DNA of 64,000 bases from Blastocystis hominis. Its lineage: Eukaryota > Sar > Bigyra > Opalinata > Blastocystidae. Positions within the stretch are counted from its first letter, which is position 1. Each line of letters begins with the position of its first letter. The DNA is taken from assembly GCF_000151665.1 (NCBI RefSeq), contig NW_013171818.1, positions 519,623 through 583,622 of the forward strand. The letters are read 5' to 3'. Of the stretch, positions 25,630-37,284 are shown piece after piece. Below the pieces are notes generated by a model, which was not told the origin of the DNA, ran no database searches, and was given only the letters and a program-made list of their open reading frames with translations. The translations under genes and the position numbers were made by a program.

Positions 25630-25848
25630 CTAATTTACTCTTTTGTACGCCATTCGTTTGTTCATTCATTCCTATGCTAAAAATATAACTGAGTAGTTCA
25701 CGGCATTATAGGTATTCTGATTAGTCATCCCATTTAGAATTCATGGTATACATCAAAATCCATGTTACCTGTCAACAGCAAACACTTCGTGCCCTTTTTT
25801 CACGTTATTATAGATTAGAGGGCAGATTATGTGACAATAAAGCACTGA

Positions 25849-26385
25849 CCTGCAGGAGATTTTGAGCGGGTCGTTCACCGCCTAGTACGTCGCTACCTTC
25901 CACACTTGGACTTCTTCCCAGTAGCCCACCTCCGGGGTCTGCTAGCTATTCCTTTATGCCACATACCGTATAGAGTGAGCCGTTCATAGTAAGTGCTTTG
26001 CAAGAATCTTGCTACTTCCTCACAAACAACCAGCTCATCTTCCTCACCAAAAGATATTCCACAACCAATACATGGTGTCTGGATTTTCTCAATCCTTCCT
26101 TCCTTCCTTCCTTCCTTCCTTCCTGTGTTCCTTCCTTCCTTCCTGTGTTCCTTCCTTCCTTCCTGTGTTCAGAATCGAAGCATTGTTCCTTCCTTCTCAA
26201 GGTTCTCCGAACCATGGTTCTCCCCAGACGAGTTAAATAGAGAACCAATAACCACTTCTCATCGAGCCCTAAGCACAATCGCCCCAGTTCGCACATTAAA
26301 TTCTTTGAATGCCCCTCTGTCCCCAGCATCTTCTCGGAATAACTCTGCAATCACCACGGCTACGTAACGATCCTGTCAGATTTAC
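25849..26385 (-). mobile_element. LINE 3' fragment
   Basis: About 540 nt of the family's 3' region on the minus strand: it starts at 'cctgcaggtcag' and includes an expanded (GGAA)n tract and the 'CAAAGCACTTAC' segment. It lacks a TTTG tail at its outer end (flank 'gtgcttta'), unlike its relatives. Confidence 0.78.
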
Positions 26386-28074
26386 TAAGCCCTGATGCAA
26401 AATAAATGGATTTTGGTTTTTACTGTTCATATAAGGATTACTACCTCGACATCGTTTCCGAGGTAAACAATACTTCACTCTCTTACGCTATCAATCTTCT
26501 TAGTCACCTAGTGCTACTCCAATATCGAGAAATATATAACCGACAACCACATGTGGGGAGAACTAAAAGGATATCACTAAAGGAAAGGGAATCAAAAATA
26601 GGGGATGAAATCCTTTGTAGCACACTATTCTTACTTCTACGAATAAAGCTGTTGTAGATATCAAGAGGATGAAAGTAGACAAAGTACAGGTATCTATATT
26701 TCATGTGCTCTGCGCGTACCAAATAGAAACGTTATTCCAGAACGCATCAAGAAAACTTAGTGATGGTTATTCGATGTGTGTCAAGAATCTGAAGTGAGGA
26801 GTACGCAAGGAACCAAGTAGGCATGCATTCATATAGACGTGTAACATCGAAGGTCACTTAACATACGTGAAACTAAGGCACCATTTTCACTGGACATAAA
26901 TTGGTGCACCCAATAATAACATATATATTGGTTCGGCCAATCAGATATGGGAGTTACTTTTGTATGAAAGAGAAGCATCTGAAAACTCACTATGATGGCT
27001 TTAATACGCTACCAGGATAATATTCAAAATGAGTTGGATGTTGCTTGCATTTAGGGGAAAGAATATGTCTTTTGTGAGGAAATATCCCGACAGACTGGTT
27101 ATATACATTTAAGATGCTCGGCTAGTGAAGAATAATGTGATGGAAGAGAAGAGTTTGATAGAAGTTCTGTGAATCAACAGGTTAATAGTACGGAACATAA
27201 CGGTTTTTTACTTTTTACAAGTACGGCGAACAAGTACAAGGCTTTTCCGAAGACGTTGAATAGGGTTGTGAGACCAAAGAGCCTGGGAACATCCAAGTGG
27301 ACTCAGAAGGGGAAGGGAATGCAATTGATTGAGAATCGGAGGCAGAATGACAAATTACAAGGTTTTATGAAAACGGAAGAAACCTGGAGGAAACACATGA
27401 GAAGATTCTAGACAATTTTTTGCGCTTATCGGTGGGTTATTAGAGAGGGTGGAACAACATTTTGGAGAGTAGAATATTGCATTTGACAGAGGAGGTCAAG
27501 CTGTTTCAACAGTATCAGATTTCCTGAAGTCTAGAGTTCAATCTGAGATGTGGACGTGGAGGTATGATAAGAGGCTGCCGTGTGTTGAGGTGAAGGAGTG
27601 TACAGAAAGTAGCCGACTGAGAGCAAGTTGTTGTGACCTAGCATTGGAGAATCTATCTTTGGGGGGAAAGTGAAGCGGCTAAGGATGTTTTTTCGGGTGA
27701 AGAGTTTGTAAGTCAGAGAGTTTGCGGAGTCTATTGGGAGACATCAAGTCGGAGGGAGTGATGACTTTGGAGAAGGCTACCAAAAGGAATCTGGGCACAA
27801 TTGGAATAGGAATAATTCTTCGAGAAGCGAGAAGACAACGGTGAACATGTGACGTACAACCGTTGGAAACGATAATAAGGTAGCCAGTAGCAATGATGAA
27901 TGGATGTTGTTGTCAAACACTGACAACGAGAAGAAGCGAGAATACAGTATACCAGAGGAGGTCATGTCTGTTTTGCCAAATATATTACACGTTGATAAAG
28001 AAGGAGAACATGAAGATATCACTAGGAGTGGCGGACTGGCAGTCGATAACTAGCAAATTGAGCAAGAACCCGGT
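26386..28074. other. Unassigned DNA, purine-rich toward the right
   Basis: From about 27.0 kb the + strand is purine-rich like the LINE coding strand, and ORF 27169-27411 encodes a basic peptide (RRQNDKLQGF). I could not match it to the LINE parts visible here; it may be a decayed upstream piece of the element at 28075. Confidence 0.3.
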
Positions 28075-29892
28075 GCCCCTTTCTCGGTGCTTGGGAACCA
28101 TATGGGATTCAGAGTGAGAGTGTTTCTCCAGAATCCCCGGCGACCAAAGGGGAAGAAATACCAATTTGACAGGAGACTAGTGTACGGCGTGGCAACCCAT
28201 AATGTAGGGACAGTGAAGAAGAAGAAGAAGATCGAAATCCTGAACTACATGAATGAGGTGGGTGCGAACGTATTGGCGCTACAGGAGACGAAACGGACGG
28301 AACGTGATGAAGTTTGGAAAGTTCCGGGCTGTGTGGTTTTCGAACACCGGCCGAAGAAGCTGGTGAAAGGAAACCTGGGAATAGCGACGATCGTTCAGAG
28401 AGACATGTTTCCCGAGGTGCTCGAGATCACAGAGAATATGATCTGGATTCGATGTGGCCGAGGCGAGAAGAAGCTGGTGAAAGGAAACCTGGGAACAATC
28501 GAATTATTGACCTGCAGGAGATCTTGAGCGGGCTGTTCATCGCCTATTACATCCATACCTATATTAGACTTGGACTCCTTCGAGATCTCATATGTACGGA
28601 GGATGATTCCACGCCTTTGGATACGCCAGCTGCAGGAGAGCGATGCGCAGTTTCTGAGGACATACTTGACAAGAGGACGAGCCATCAATCGGCGCTACCT
28701 GGACTTGTGGTTCAGGCATCCGGAGTTGGCGAGAGGGTGTCAGGTAATCCTGGAAATGCGCTGTGGGAGCTGGTGTTGTGTGGAGACGCGCTACCCTAAG
28801 CTAGAGGGGCCAGAAGGGTGTAAGTGTCCTTGCTGTGGAGAGTGCGAGAGGGAGACCCTAGAGCACTTCCTCTTCAAATGCCGGAGATATATGAAAGAAA
28901 GATTGGCTTTGGTCCGGAGGATCAGGGAGAGGCTCACGTTGGGCGAGGAGCGTGACGTGGAGCCCCTGATCCGGATGGTTCTCGGATTGGATGATGTGTC
29001 GACCCACAAAGCAGAAGTACAGGGAGTGAAAAGGAAGTCTGTGAAGAGGGATGCCCTACCTCTGCCCGATAGTCCGAACGACTCAGAGGCAGCTAGTAGG
29101 TTGACACGAGTGTTAGAGAAGGACACAAGTCCGAGACGCGGAGGGACAAAGTCGGATCATAGTGTTGGACCTGCAAGGGGAGATCAAGTAGAGAGCGGGA
29201 GAGTTTCGACGCCTGGGGGCGTACCTAAGAGGGAACAGTTGGTTAGTTGTGTCGCTATCACACCCACCAACTAGCTTTTCGGCGCCGGTTAAGGTGAGCT
29301 CTTTGCCACAGGTACCGGGTAGGAAGAAGAATAGACAGTCTGGAATCGACGAGTTTTTCAAGATGGCGACCAAGTGGTCAGACAAGGACAAGGATTTATC
29401 TTTGGACAAGACTTTGGACAAGAACAAGACTTTGGACAAGGACAAGACTTTGGACAAGACTGGAACAAGGACAAGATCAAGATGGACTGACAGTAGGAGG
29501 ACTGTTTTGGACCCGTCGAACCGAAAGCGTCTACGACTGGTACAGGAGAGGACATGGAATTGGTTCTCTGTGTGTATCTCGTCTGGGTAATATCATGGTT
29601 CAGAGAGCCTTTGGGAGGAAGGAAGGACTGTGATAAAATCCAGACACCTTGTATTGGCTATGGAAAGTCTTTTGGTGAGGAAGATGAGCTGGTTGTTTGT
29701 GAGGAACTAGCAAGATTCTTGCAAAGCACTTACTATGAACGGCTCACTCTATACGGTATGTGGCATAAAGGTATTGCAAGCAGACCCCGGAGGTGGGCTA
29801 CTGGGAAGAAGTCTAAGGCCATAAGGTATTGACATAACAGGCGGTGAACGACCCGTTCAAAATCTCCTGCAGGTCAATAATTTGTTTGTTAA
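28075..29892 (+). mobile_element. Rearranged, internally deleted LINE copy
   Basis: Begins with the endonuclease-domain start (from 'LGNHMGFRVRVF', 28087-28470), which repeats 'KKLVKGNLG' and then breaks. A short inverted piece of the LINE 3' end (28505-28560) follows. The C-terminal part resumes at about 28600: zinc knuckle 'CPCCGECERETLEHFLFKC' (near 28827-28880), the end of the reverse-transcriptase frame (29274), the overlapping PIP-box ORF (29249-29590), a second internal deletion near 29550, and the 3' end. The reverse transcriptase itself is missing. The tail is TTTGTTTG followed by TTAACCCTAACCC. Confidence 0.8.
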
Positions 29893-30127
29893 CCCTAACC
29901 CTTTCGAAATACCTTTATACAGACAAATATTTATTAATAACCTTGTAATAGTCCATTTGCATAATTCCTTGTGACTAGAACGGAAAAACTTGCTTATTTC
30001 TAGTGAACAGAAAATATATATTAAACAAGTGAGAAAACAATAGCATACGGGGAAATGGAAAGTCCTTTTGAGTCAAAAAAAACAATTATAAAAACACATT
30101 CATAATAATCATACAACTACTATAGGA
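29893..30127. other. Spacer with telomere-like start
   Basis: Opens with TTAACCCTAACCC directly after the LINE tail, then AT-rich DNA up to the glycosyltransferase start codon. Confidence 0.5.
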
Positions 30128-31902
30128 ATGCGACTTTTGGAAAACAAGAAATACAGAATATTTGGGTGGTCATTATTCCTTACTTTATTATTTGGTGTTA
30201 ATATGGTGCAGTTATTTGGGATTGCTTTTGCAAGCTATTTGCTGTAGTGTTCTGATGGAATTGTCATTATAGGTCACAATTGTTCGTTATTTACACCTAT
30301 CCAAATAATGTTTGTCGCTCTACTTGTCTAGCATGTGAACCATTCATTTTATCATTCAGGTAACAAATCTCTCTGCTTATTCTCTGTAGACATTTTAGTA
30401 AAACCGAACAAAAGAGCAGCTCTCTGTTGATTGATCAAAGTGAAAATGAAGTGAAAGTGGAACCTACAAGCAATTTCGGAAGCAATGGTCAGTTAGTTCC
30501 GACATTAGATTGGAGCAACATTACGACTATCCCACCAACTGTTAATGATGAAAATCAAACCACTACAGATAGTAATGTTGAAACATTACTCAGTACAACT
30601 ACTTTACCAACTGTTAAAGCTGAAAGTCAAACCACTACAGATAGTAATGTTGAAGCATTACTCAATACAAAGCGTGCTCATCCGATGAAGAGAAATGGTG
30701 GGATTTGGGATTCACTACCTGGAATAATAGGCAAATATGGGTAACAGTTCGATGTTTAAGAATAATCTTTTAGTGATAGAGTTAAGGGTAAACTAAAATC
30801 GCCTATACAGCTTCACCAAATAATGTCTAAAGAGTTAAGGGCTTTGTAATACTAATTATTGCTTTCGTGTAATGCATAGAGCAAGCTCACGGCAGCGATT
30901 GATCCTGTTACCCAATTATAAAGGCTTGGGAAATCGCTTGCAACTGTTCAGTGGATTATATTTTCTATCAGCGAAGCACAGAATCCCTATTGCCAGTACG
31001 CTCAAAACCGTTGTTTAATCCTAGTTCCTTACAGTGCTATGTGGCATAAAGTGTGGAACATTCGGCAGAACTTTACGGGGCAGATTATCTATGCTTCTGA
31101 CCAAGGTATCGTTGAGACAATCGTTGATTACATAGATATAAACTATCTGCTTCATTTCAGTTATTTACTGGTTCCTAAACCTTTTGGAAAGTTCAAGAGA
31201 CAAGATTTGCGATATGTTAACAAGGCAATAAAAACGGGAAGTGTTTATAAACTATTCCCAACAAAAATAACAGCAGTAATCGGAAATTCACTTCTGCTGA
31301 GTTTTGTGATCGACTCTGTGGGATATCACGATATTCTCCAGTACTATGGAATAGTGAGCTATCAGAAGAGCATTTCATCCTATCTGCGGCAATACTATTG
31401 TTATGGAGAATTTTTGAGAAACGTTATGCAAATCACTGACCTGACAAAGCAGATCATGAGAGTGAGATATCCAATCGTCGACACGCAACCATTTGATGCG
31501 ATTCAACTGAGAATGGGTGGAAGTCTTTCAGACTATCCCTTGAAAGAACAATGGTTGTCATATAAATCTCTTTCTGTAGCGGTTCGTTGTATAGAGTCAC
31601 GCTTTAAATCCAATAACCTTTATGTTGCTTCTGATTCGATGTATGCAAAGAACTATCTGAAACGGCATCTGTTGAATCGAAATGTGAGTTTTGTGAATGA
31701 GAGAGCTCTATTCTCAGACACTCAAGTGATGAATGTGGACAGTGTTTCAATAGCTACATATACAGCAGTGGCAGATCTGTACATACTAGGTAAAAGTAAA
31801 TCGTGTATCATGACAAAAGACAGTACATTTGCATTTGCTGGATGTGCACTATCTGGTAATCCGCCCATCACAGTAACCCATAATGGGAATATGTGTTATT
31901 AG
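30128..31902 (+). CDS. Fucosyltransferase-like type II glycosyltransferase with five mini-introns
   Basis: The model has introns at 30244-30272 (29 nt), 30360-30389 (30), 30741-30773 (33), 30846-30879 (34) and 30996-31024 (29). The spliced frame is 539 residues with no internal stop. Order: short basic N-terminus, hydrophobic anchor (WSLFLTLLFGVNMVQLFGIAF), a Ser/Thr/Asn-rich stem holding two near-identical 'ESQTTTDSNVE'-type repeats, then the catalytic part with 'KGLGNRLQLFSGLYFLSAKHR' (GLGNR donor-binding motif), 'IQLRMGG', 'NLYVASDSMYA' and 'VADLYILGKSKSCI'. It probably works in the Golgi on glycans. Distant paralogue of 17385-18744. Adjacent LINE copies on both sides are unrelated to its function. 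Confidence 0.75.
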
Positions 31903-32608
31903 TTTTATTCTAAGTAGTACAATAAATATTGTAGTGAGTGATATTTCTTTGTTTTGAATCTCCCTCATTGAAATGGTGAAGCGTGGAAGAATAGCCTCTA
32001 TTACAAGTTTATCATCCCTTGAGTTTACTATTATCACAAACTCAAAACATGATATCGTTTATCAAACTCAAATAGGATTCAAGTAATAACATGAATATAG
32101 ACAATATCAGGAACACTAAGTGTTTAAAGAAAGAAACGTTGTTCCTTTCTTTATACTATTGTTTTTCATCATCATAGCAGAGAATCATTTAGTCACTGAA
32201 TGATATTAAAGTAACTGTCGTGAGATTTCCAGTATTTCCTTTACACTTTATTGATGCCGCAATCAATATGTTTCATTAAGATACTTTAGAATATCTCCTT
32301 ACTTCGACATGAAACGTAATCTAAACTTTGTATCAATAAACTATTTTCAATTCAATAAATCTAACAACTACATAATAATATACGAATAATCTCTTGACAC
32401 TCATTTCCTTTGTTAATATTAATCCACCTAATGATTGATTCGCTTCATAGATCTTATTCCACAAAATTCTTATTCTCTCAAAATGAGATTATCACCCTTC
32501 CTTATACATTTCCTATATCAATTGGTCGTGTTTTGGTATTCAATTAAATCCCATGAATCTTTCAATTTTCAATGATTCATTCTCTTAGCTATTACATTTC
32601 AATAATTA
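31903..32608. other. AT-rich spacer
   Basis: 3' flank of the glycosyltransferase gene; a 'TTTGTTTTG' about 45 nt after its stop may be a variant 3'-end signal. Nothing else recognised. Confidence 0.35.
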
Positions 32609-34849
32609 CTAACGAGTTCTCCAAATGTCTGATTCGAGTAATATCGAAATAGTGTAGATGGAACTAATACCAATGCCTTGTAGGATGTAATTGAGACCTT
32701 TGTTTAGCACTTTTTGTACCTTCTGTGCCTCCTCCTTGTTTCCGCCCCATACTTCTGCTCCATAGAGCCCAGAGGTCAGCACAACACTCTGAAGTACTTT
32801 GACTCTTAACTGTGCCGGAATTCTGTAGTTGCATAGGAATCGCTTTTGGCTACCTAGGAGCATCTCCATCCTCCCAATTCTCGCATTCATCATCTCCTTC
32901 CGGTCCAGATTGGGGGTGATCTTCACTCCTAAGTAGGTATATTCCTCAACTACCGCTATCGGTTCTCCTTGGAGAATCCATTCTCTTCCTTCATAGTTTG
33001 CGTTCTTCTCGGCAGTACCAAATAGCATCACACCACATTTGGCATGCCCCACAGACATCTCCCACGTATTCGCCCACTCCGAGACATGATCCAGCAACTT
33101 CTGCAATCTGTCTGCCGTCCTCGCAAATACCACGATGTCATCCGCAAACATCAAACCCTCAACCTTGGGTTCCCAAGAGAATAGTCTCTTCTTCGGTTTA
33201 GGGAGGATATCGTTAATGAAGATCGAGAACAATATCGGAGATAGTGGACAGCCTTGACGTAGACCTCTCTCTAAGGGTACTTTCGGGGATCGCAATTGAC
33301 CCACTCGTACGCTTATGTAAGATCGGTCATACAGGGTTCGGATAAAATTGTACGTTTTACCCGATATCCCGTAAGCTCGTAACTTATACAACAGTGCTTC
33401 ATGGGGGACCGTATCGTACGCCTTCTTAAAATCGATAAAGCATGCAAAAGCCTGCAACTCGTCTTCCGGCAGCCTTATCCGATTTTTCACCGCTCGCGCT
33501 TCGATAGTCCATCGTTGTATAATCTCGATCAAAGCTCCGACCTGCCCTACACACTCCTGTTCTGGACGGAAACCCGCCTGGGCATCCGACAGGAAGTGCT
33601 CCTTCTCAAAGACGGAGCTGATACGACAAGCTATCACTGCCGCCACGATCTTCACGCACACAGGCATCAAACTGATACCTCTGTAATTGTTCATGTCCGT
33701 CAAATCTCCCTTTTTCGGTACCGAAACTACCGTAGAAGTCATCAAGTCCTCTGGTATGTTCCCATGGAAGATGGCATTCAGTACTCTCAGCAATATGTAC
33801 GCTAATCCCCGATCTCCTCGAGGCCACTTATTTCGCGTTATTGCCTTGTACACTTCTCCTGGAATACCATCTATACCCGAGGCCTTCCCGTTTGCCATCG
33901 TCTTCACTACTTCTCGAACCTCCTTCCAAGATATGTCCTTGTTCCAGTACTCTTCGCTCCCGCACATACCCTGGTTTTGAGGCTTGTTCACCTCAAACTT
34001 CTCCCAGTATCCGAGATCCTTGCTATGGCCATTTCCCTTTGACCCTAGCTTCCTGTAGTGTTCAGCCCATAAGTCAGCCACTTCGTGCTCATCGGTACAC
34101 AGCCTACCACTTGCAGGATCCTTTATCACCATCGCCTTCCTGCTCTTCTCCTCGTTCAGCTGTTTCCCTATCCATTGCCACAGTCTGCGGCTATCATTCC
34201 GGAGTTGGGATTCTATACCGCTATGAATCGCACGTATCTTCTCTTCTTCCTTGTACTGCTTTATGGCTCTCTGGCACTTCTTCATCAGGGCTCTCTCTTC
34301 CTGCGATAGTTCCTCTCCTCTGTGTCTCTTCTTGAGTAAATTCCGTCTCTTCTCCGCCAATCTCTTTATCTTCCTCGGAAACGGCTTCTTTACTCTTTTA
34401 CCAGGTTTGGGCGTTCGGACCATTCCTTTCTGCTCCAGCGAGTCTTTCAATTCCACTAGGAATCGAGACACAGCCTCGCTACTCTCGCCCTCTATCAACC
34501 CCTGGTACCGGCTGATGTCAAACTTGGAGTCATCCAAATCATCCTCCAAGCGTCGGAGTACTGCAAATCGGTTCACACTTTTGTACACCGGACCTGAAGT
34601 CTTCTGCACAAAACTCAGAGTTGCAGATAATCCATTATGATCTGAGATTTTCAAATCCACTACCGAGACTTGGCTACACTTTGCTTTCCCTCCAATCGAA
34701 TGTAGAATGTAGTCGATAACGCTTACACTCCTTCCTCTCTTGAAGGTTACTTCTCCTCTCCCCATTGGAGCTACCTCCACGGGGATCTGCTGGCCTCGAA
34801 TCCAGTTCTTCACCTCCGAGGGACTCATGTTGAAGTCTCCCATTACCAC
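32609..34849 (-). CDS. LINE ORF2, endonuclease C-terminal part and reverse transcriptase
   Basis: 746 residues. The start holds the end of an APE-type endonuclease: 'VMGDFN' (catalytic Asp/Asn), 'SVIDYIL' and 'SDHNGL' (final His). A Lys/Arg-rich linker follows. The reverse-transcriptase motifs are 'MNNYRGISL', 'ACFIDFKKAYDTVPH', 'LRQGCPLSPILFSIFINDIL' and the catalytic 'FADD' (33137-33148), then 'YLGVKI'. It nicks target DNA and copies the element's RNA at the break (family knowledge). A frame break near 34860 separates it from the upstream frame, and the C-terminus is cut off after the thumb region, so this copy cannot be complete. Confidence 0.88.
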   Translation of the reverse strand: MVMGDFNMSPSEVKNWIRGQQIPVEVAPMGRGEVTFKRGRSVSVIDYILHSIGGKAKCSQVSVVDLKISDHNGLSATLSFVQKTSGPVYKSVNRFAVLRRLEDDLDDSKFDISRYQGLIEGESSEAVSRFLVELKDSLEQKGMVRTPKPGKRVKKPFPRKIKRLAEKRRNLLKKRHRGEELSQEERALMKKCQRAIKQYKEEEKIRAIHSGIESQLRNDSRRLWQWIGKQLNEEKSRKAMVIKDPASGRLCTDEHEVADLWAEHYRKLGSKGNGHSKDLGYWEKFEVNKPQNQGMCGSEEYWNKDISWKEVREVVKTMANGKASGIDGIPGEVYKAITRNKWPRGDRGLAYILLRVLNAIFHGNIPEDLMTSTVVSVPKKGDLTDMNNYRGISLMPVCVKIVAAVIACRISSVFEKEHFLSDAQAGFRPEQECVGQVGALIEIIQRWTIEARAVKNRIRLPEDELQAFACFIDFKKAYDTVPHEALLYKLRAYGISGKTYNFIRTLYDRSYISVRVGQLRSPKVPLERGLRQGCPLSPILFSIFINDILPKPKKRLFSWEPKVEGLMFADDIVVFARTADRLQKLLDHVSEWANTWEMSVGHAKCGVMLFGTAEKNANYEGREWILQGEPIAVVEEYTYLGVKITPNLDRKEMMNARIGRMEMLLGSQKRFLCNYRIPAQLRVKVLQSVVLTSGLYGAEVWGGNKEEAQKVQKVLNKGLNYILQGIGISSIYTISILLESDIWRTR

Positions 34850-34869
34850 TAACTAAATTCACATTCTTC

Positions 34870-37284
34870 CTATCTCCCGCGTAACCCATTATCTTCTTCT
34901 TCAGATCTTCTTTCACCACTTCCTTCTTCCCCCCAGCATTCGCTGTAGGGATGTACACGTTGCAGATCACAAGCTTCTTCTCGCCTCGGCCACACCAGGA
35001 TCCAGATCATATTCTCTGTGATCTCGAGCACCTCGGGAAACATGTCTCTCTGAACGATCGTCGCTATTCCCAGGTTTCCTTTCACCAGCTTCTTCGGCCG
35101 GTGTTCGAAAACCACACAGCCCGGAACTTTCCAAACTTCATCACGTTCCGTCCGTTTCGTCTCCTGTAGCGCCAATACGTTCGCACCCACCTCATTCATG
35201 TAGTTCAGGATTTCGATCTTCTTCTTCTTCTTCACTGTCCCTACATTATGGGTTGCCACGCCGTACACCAGTCTCCTGTCAAATTGGTATTTCTTCCCCT
35301 TTGGTCGCCGGGGATTCTGGAGAAACACTCTCACTCGGAATCCCATATGGTTCCCAAGCACTGAGAAAGGGGTCACAAACTTATCGTTTGTGATTCCCTT
35401 CCCAGTCACTTTGAAGAAGCGCTCTTGGCCAATTTTGCGGAGAATTGTCACTTGGACGTCCTGCACTATCGATTCCAGTTCGCACACTTCCACCAACCGG
35501 TATATCAACTTGTACACCAGTTTCACGTTGCCCTCTAGCAATCCATAGATTCTCAGGTGTTCGCCCTTCCTCGGTTCACACACTACTTCCTGCGTCGTAT
35601 CCGAGTCTTTACGGCCTTCCTCGTTTCCTTTCTCTTCCTTCTTCGGTTTTCCTCTTCTACCTCGTCTCGACTTCTTCTTATTCTTCTTCTCCTCTTCTAT
35701 CTCCGCTACCGTCTCCTTCGCCTTCTTAATGGCTGCCTCTAGATAGCGGTCGTCTTCCAGCGAGGTATTCTCTACCGATATCTCCTTCTTCTTCGCATCT
35801 TGCTCTTCCTTCACAGATATCTGCTTCTCTGATTCTTTCTCAGGCTCTGCCAAAAGTTCCTCTTTGCTCGGACCTTCGTTTCTTACCTCCCTCTCCCCTT
35901 CCACACATTCCTTCTGGGGAGGAACTACCAAACCATCTGCATCGATGTTTATCCGGTAAGACTCCACAAGTCCGCGGTCTTCCATAGACCAAACCTCAGG
36001 ACCTTCCGAACCTTCTCGCCATCTCTCAATCTCCTCCTTCTCTACATCACTCTTAGGTTCGCTTTCCTCTGCCTGCGGTAAGCACTTCCTCTCGGGCACT
36101 CGGACCATCATGTCCTCGTCCCAACTTTGGCTTCGCCTGTGCCACTTCACGTCAGGTCTGTGTACTTCGTCTCCTCTGTTGTGCAATACTTTACTCTCTC
36201 CCTCTCTACCGAGGGTCTTCATCGTCCTCTCTTCTTGCAAGGGTTTCTCCTCCTCCTCCTCCTCCTCACTCTCTTCTTGATCCACCTGGACATTCACTTT
36301 CACAGGTGTGACCACTCTGCAGTGTGAATTGGGGATAGTATCTCGTCTCGGTGAATGTTCTCGCGTTGAGGCGTTACTATAGTGAGATCTCTCACTCTCG
36401 GGGCTCGAGGGTCTCCAGCCACCCAGAGGGCTGCTCTTCCTTTCCTCCACCTCAAGCCATCCATCAACACTATCCGTCACCGAGTTCTCCATCGTGGAGT
36501 CACTCCAATATCCATTCTCGTTTTCATCCATCAAGACTTCCAGGTACTCTTCTTTCGGCCAATCCATGGGTGTCGTAGAAGGAGAGGACACTTCACTGCT
36601 ACTCTCCTCTTCCTCCTCCCTGGCCCAATTCTGCCTTCCTTCCTCTGAGTACCTCCTTGTCTCTTCCTCTTTAGGATATTCTTCGACCTCCCTTCCTTCG
36701 ATACTCTCCTCACTCCATATCCTTCCGGGATTCTCTTGCTCCTTTGTTTCCATGGGGTGTTCCTTGGGTCCCGCTAGACACGTCTTCTCTACCGGGATAT
36801 GCCCTACTTCCGTTTCTTCTTCCTTGGACATAGGTTTGTCACTCTTCACATCACAGCTTTCTTCTATCGGGTCTGACGGTCTCACTGGCACCTCCATTCT
36901 CTCAAGCACCTGGGGCGATTCTGTCTTCTGGGGTCCATTGGTTCCCTTGGTTCCCTTCGGCTCCTGTAGCCTTACTCTTTGAACCCTCTCTTCGGTCGTC
37001 TCTTGTGCTTCCTCTCGGTTCTTCTCTTCCTTCACGGTGCTATCGTCTCCCTTTCTCTCTGCCTGTGATTTCTTCTCCGATGCCTTGGCTTCTAGCTCAA
37101 CCTCCTTCCTTCTCGCCTCTCCCTTCTTCTTTCTTCTTTCTTCTTCTTCTTTCTTGGCTTCCAGAATTGGTTTCAGCTTCTTGTACTCTTCTCTAGCCAC
37201 TCTTATTCTATATGGTACTGTACCTCGCCTCCTCCTCTCTGTCTTGGCTGGTACCATATCTCCTCCAAAAGTGGGCATTTCCAA
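34870..37284 (-). CDS. LINE ORF2 N-terminal part: charged region and endonuclease start
   Basis: 804 residues. The first 550 or so are Lys/Glu/Arg-rich with predicted coiled coil and no known domain. After 'FKVTGKGITNDKFV' comes the endonuclease fold: 'VATHNVGTV', then 'ALQETK' (metal-binding Glu), then 'GIATIVQRDMFPE'. The frame breaks near 34975; the continuation (34674-34970) is in another frame, then shifts again into 32609-34849. Two single-base shifts would therefore separate one original ORF2. Confidence 0.8.
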   Translation of the reverse strand: MEMPTFGGDMVPAKTERRRRGTVPYRIRVAREEYKKLKPILEAKKEEEERRKKKGEARRKEVELEAKASEKKSQAERKGDDSTVKEEKNREEAQETTEERVQRVRLQEPKGTKGTNGPQKTESPQVLERMEVPVRPSDPIEESCDVKSDKPMSKEEETEVGHIPVEKTCLAGPKEHPMETKEQENPGRIWSEESIEGREVEEYPKEEETRRYSEEGRQNWAREEEEESSSEVSSPSTTPMDWPKEEYLEVLMDENENGYWSDSTMENSVTDSVDGWLEVEERKSSPLGGWRPSSPESERSHYSNASTREHSPRRDTIPNSHCRVVTPVKVNVQVDQEESEEEEEEEKPLQEERTMKTLGREGESKVLHNRGDEVHRPDVKWHRRSQSWDEDMMVRVPERKCLPQAEESEPKSDVEKEEIERWREGSEGPEVWSMEDRGLVESYRINIDADGLVVPPQKECVEGEREVRNEGPSKEELLAEPEKESEKQISVKEEQDAKKKEISVENTSLEDDRYLEAAIKKAKETVAEIEEEKKNKKKSRRGRRGKPKKEEKGNEEGRKDSDTTQEVVCEPRKGEHLRIYGLLEGNVKLVYKLIYRLVEVCELESIVQDVQVTILRKIGQERFFKVTGKGITNDKFVTPFSVLGNHMGFRVRVFLQNPRRPKGKKYQFDRRLVYGVATHNVGTVKKKKKIEILNYMNEVGANVLALQETKRTERDEVWKVPGCVVFEHRPKKLVKGNLGIATIVQRDMFPEVLEITENMIWILVWPRREEACDLQRVHPYSECWGEEGSGERRSEEEDNGLRGR

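Noticed and set aside
15250-26170. (GGAA)n/(TTCC)n tracts as regulatory arrays
   Set aside because: They are part of the LINE 3' region in every copy, so they are retrotransposon sequence.
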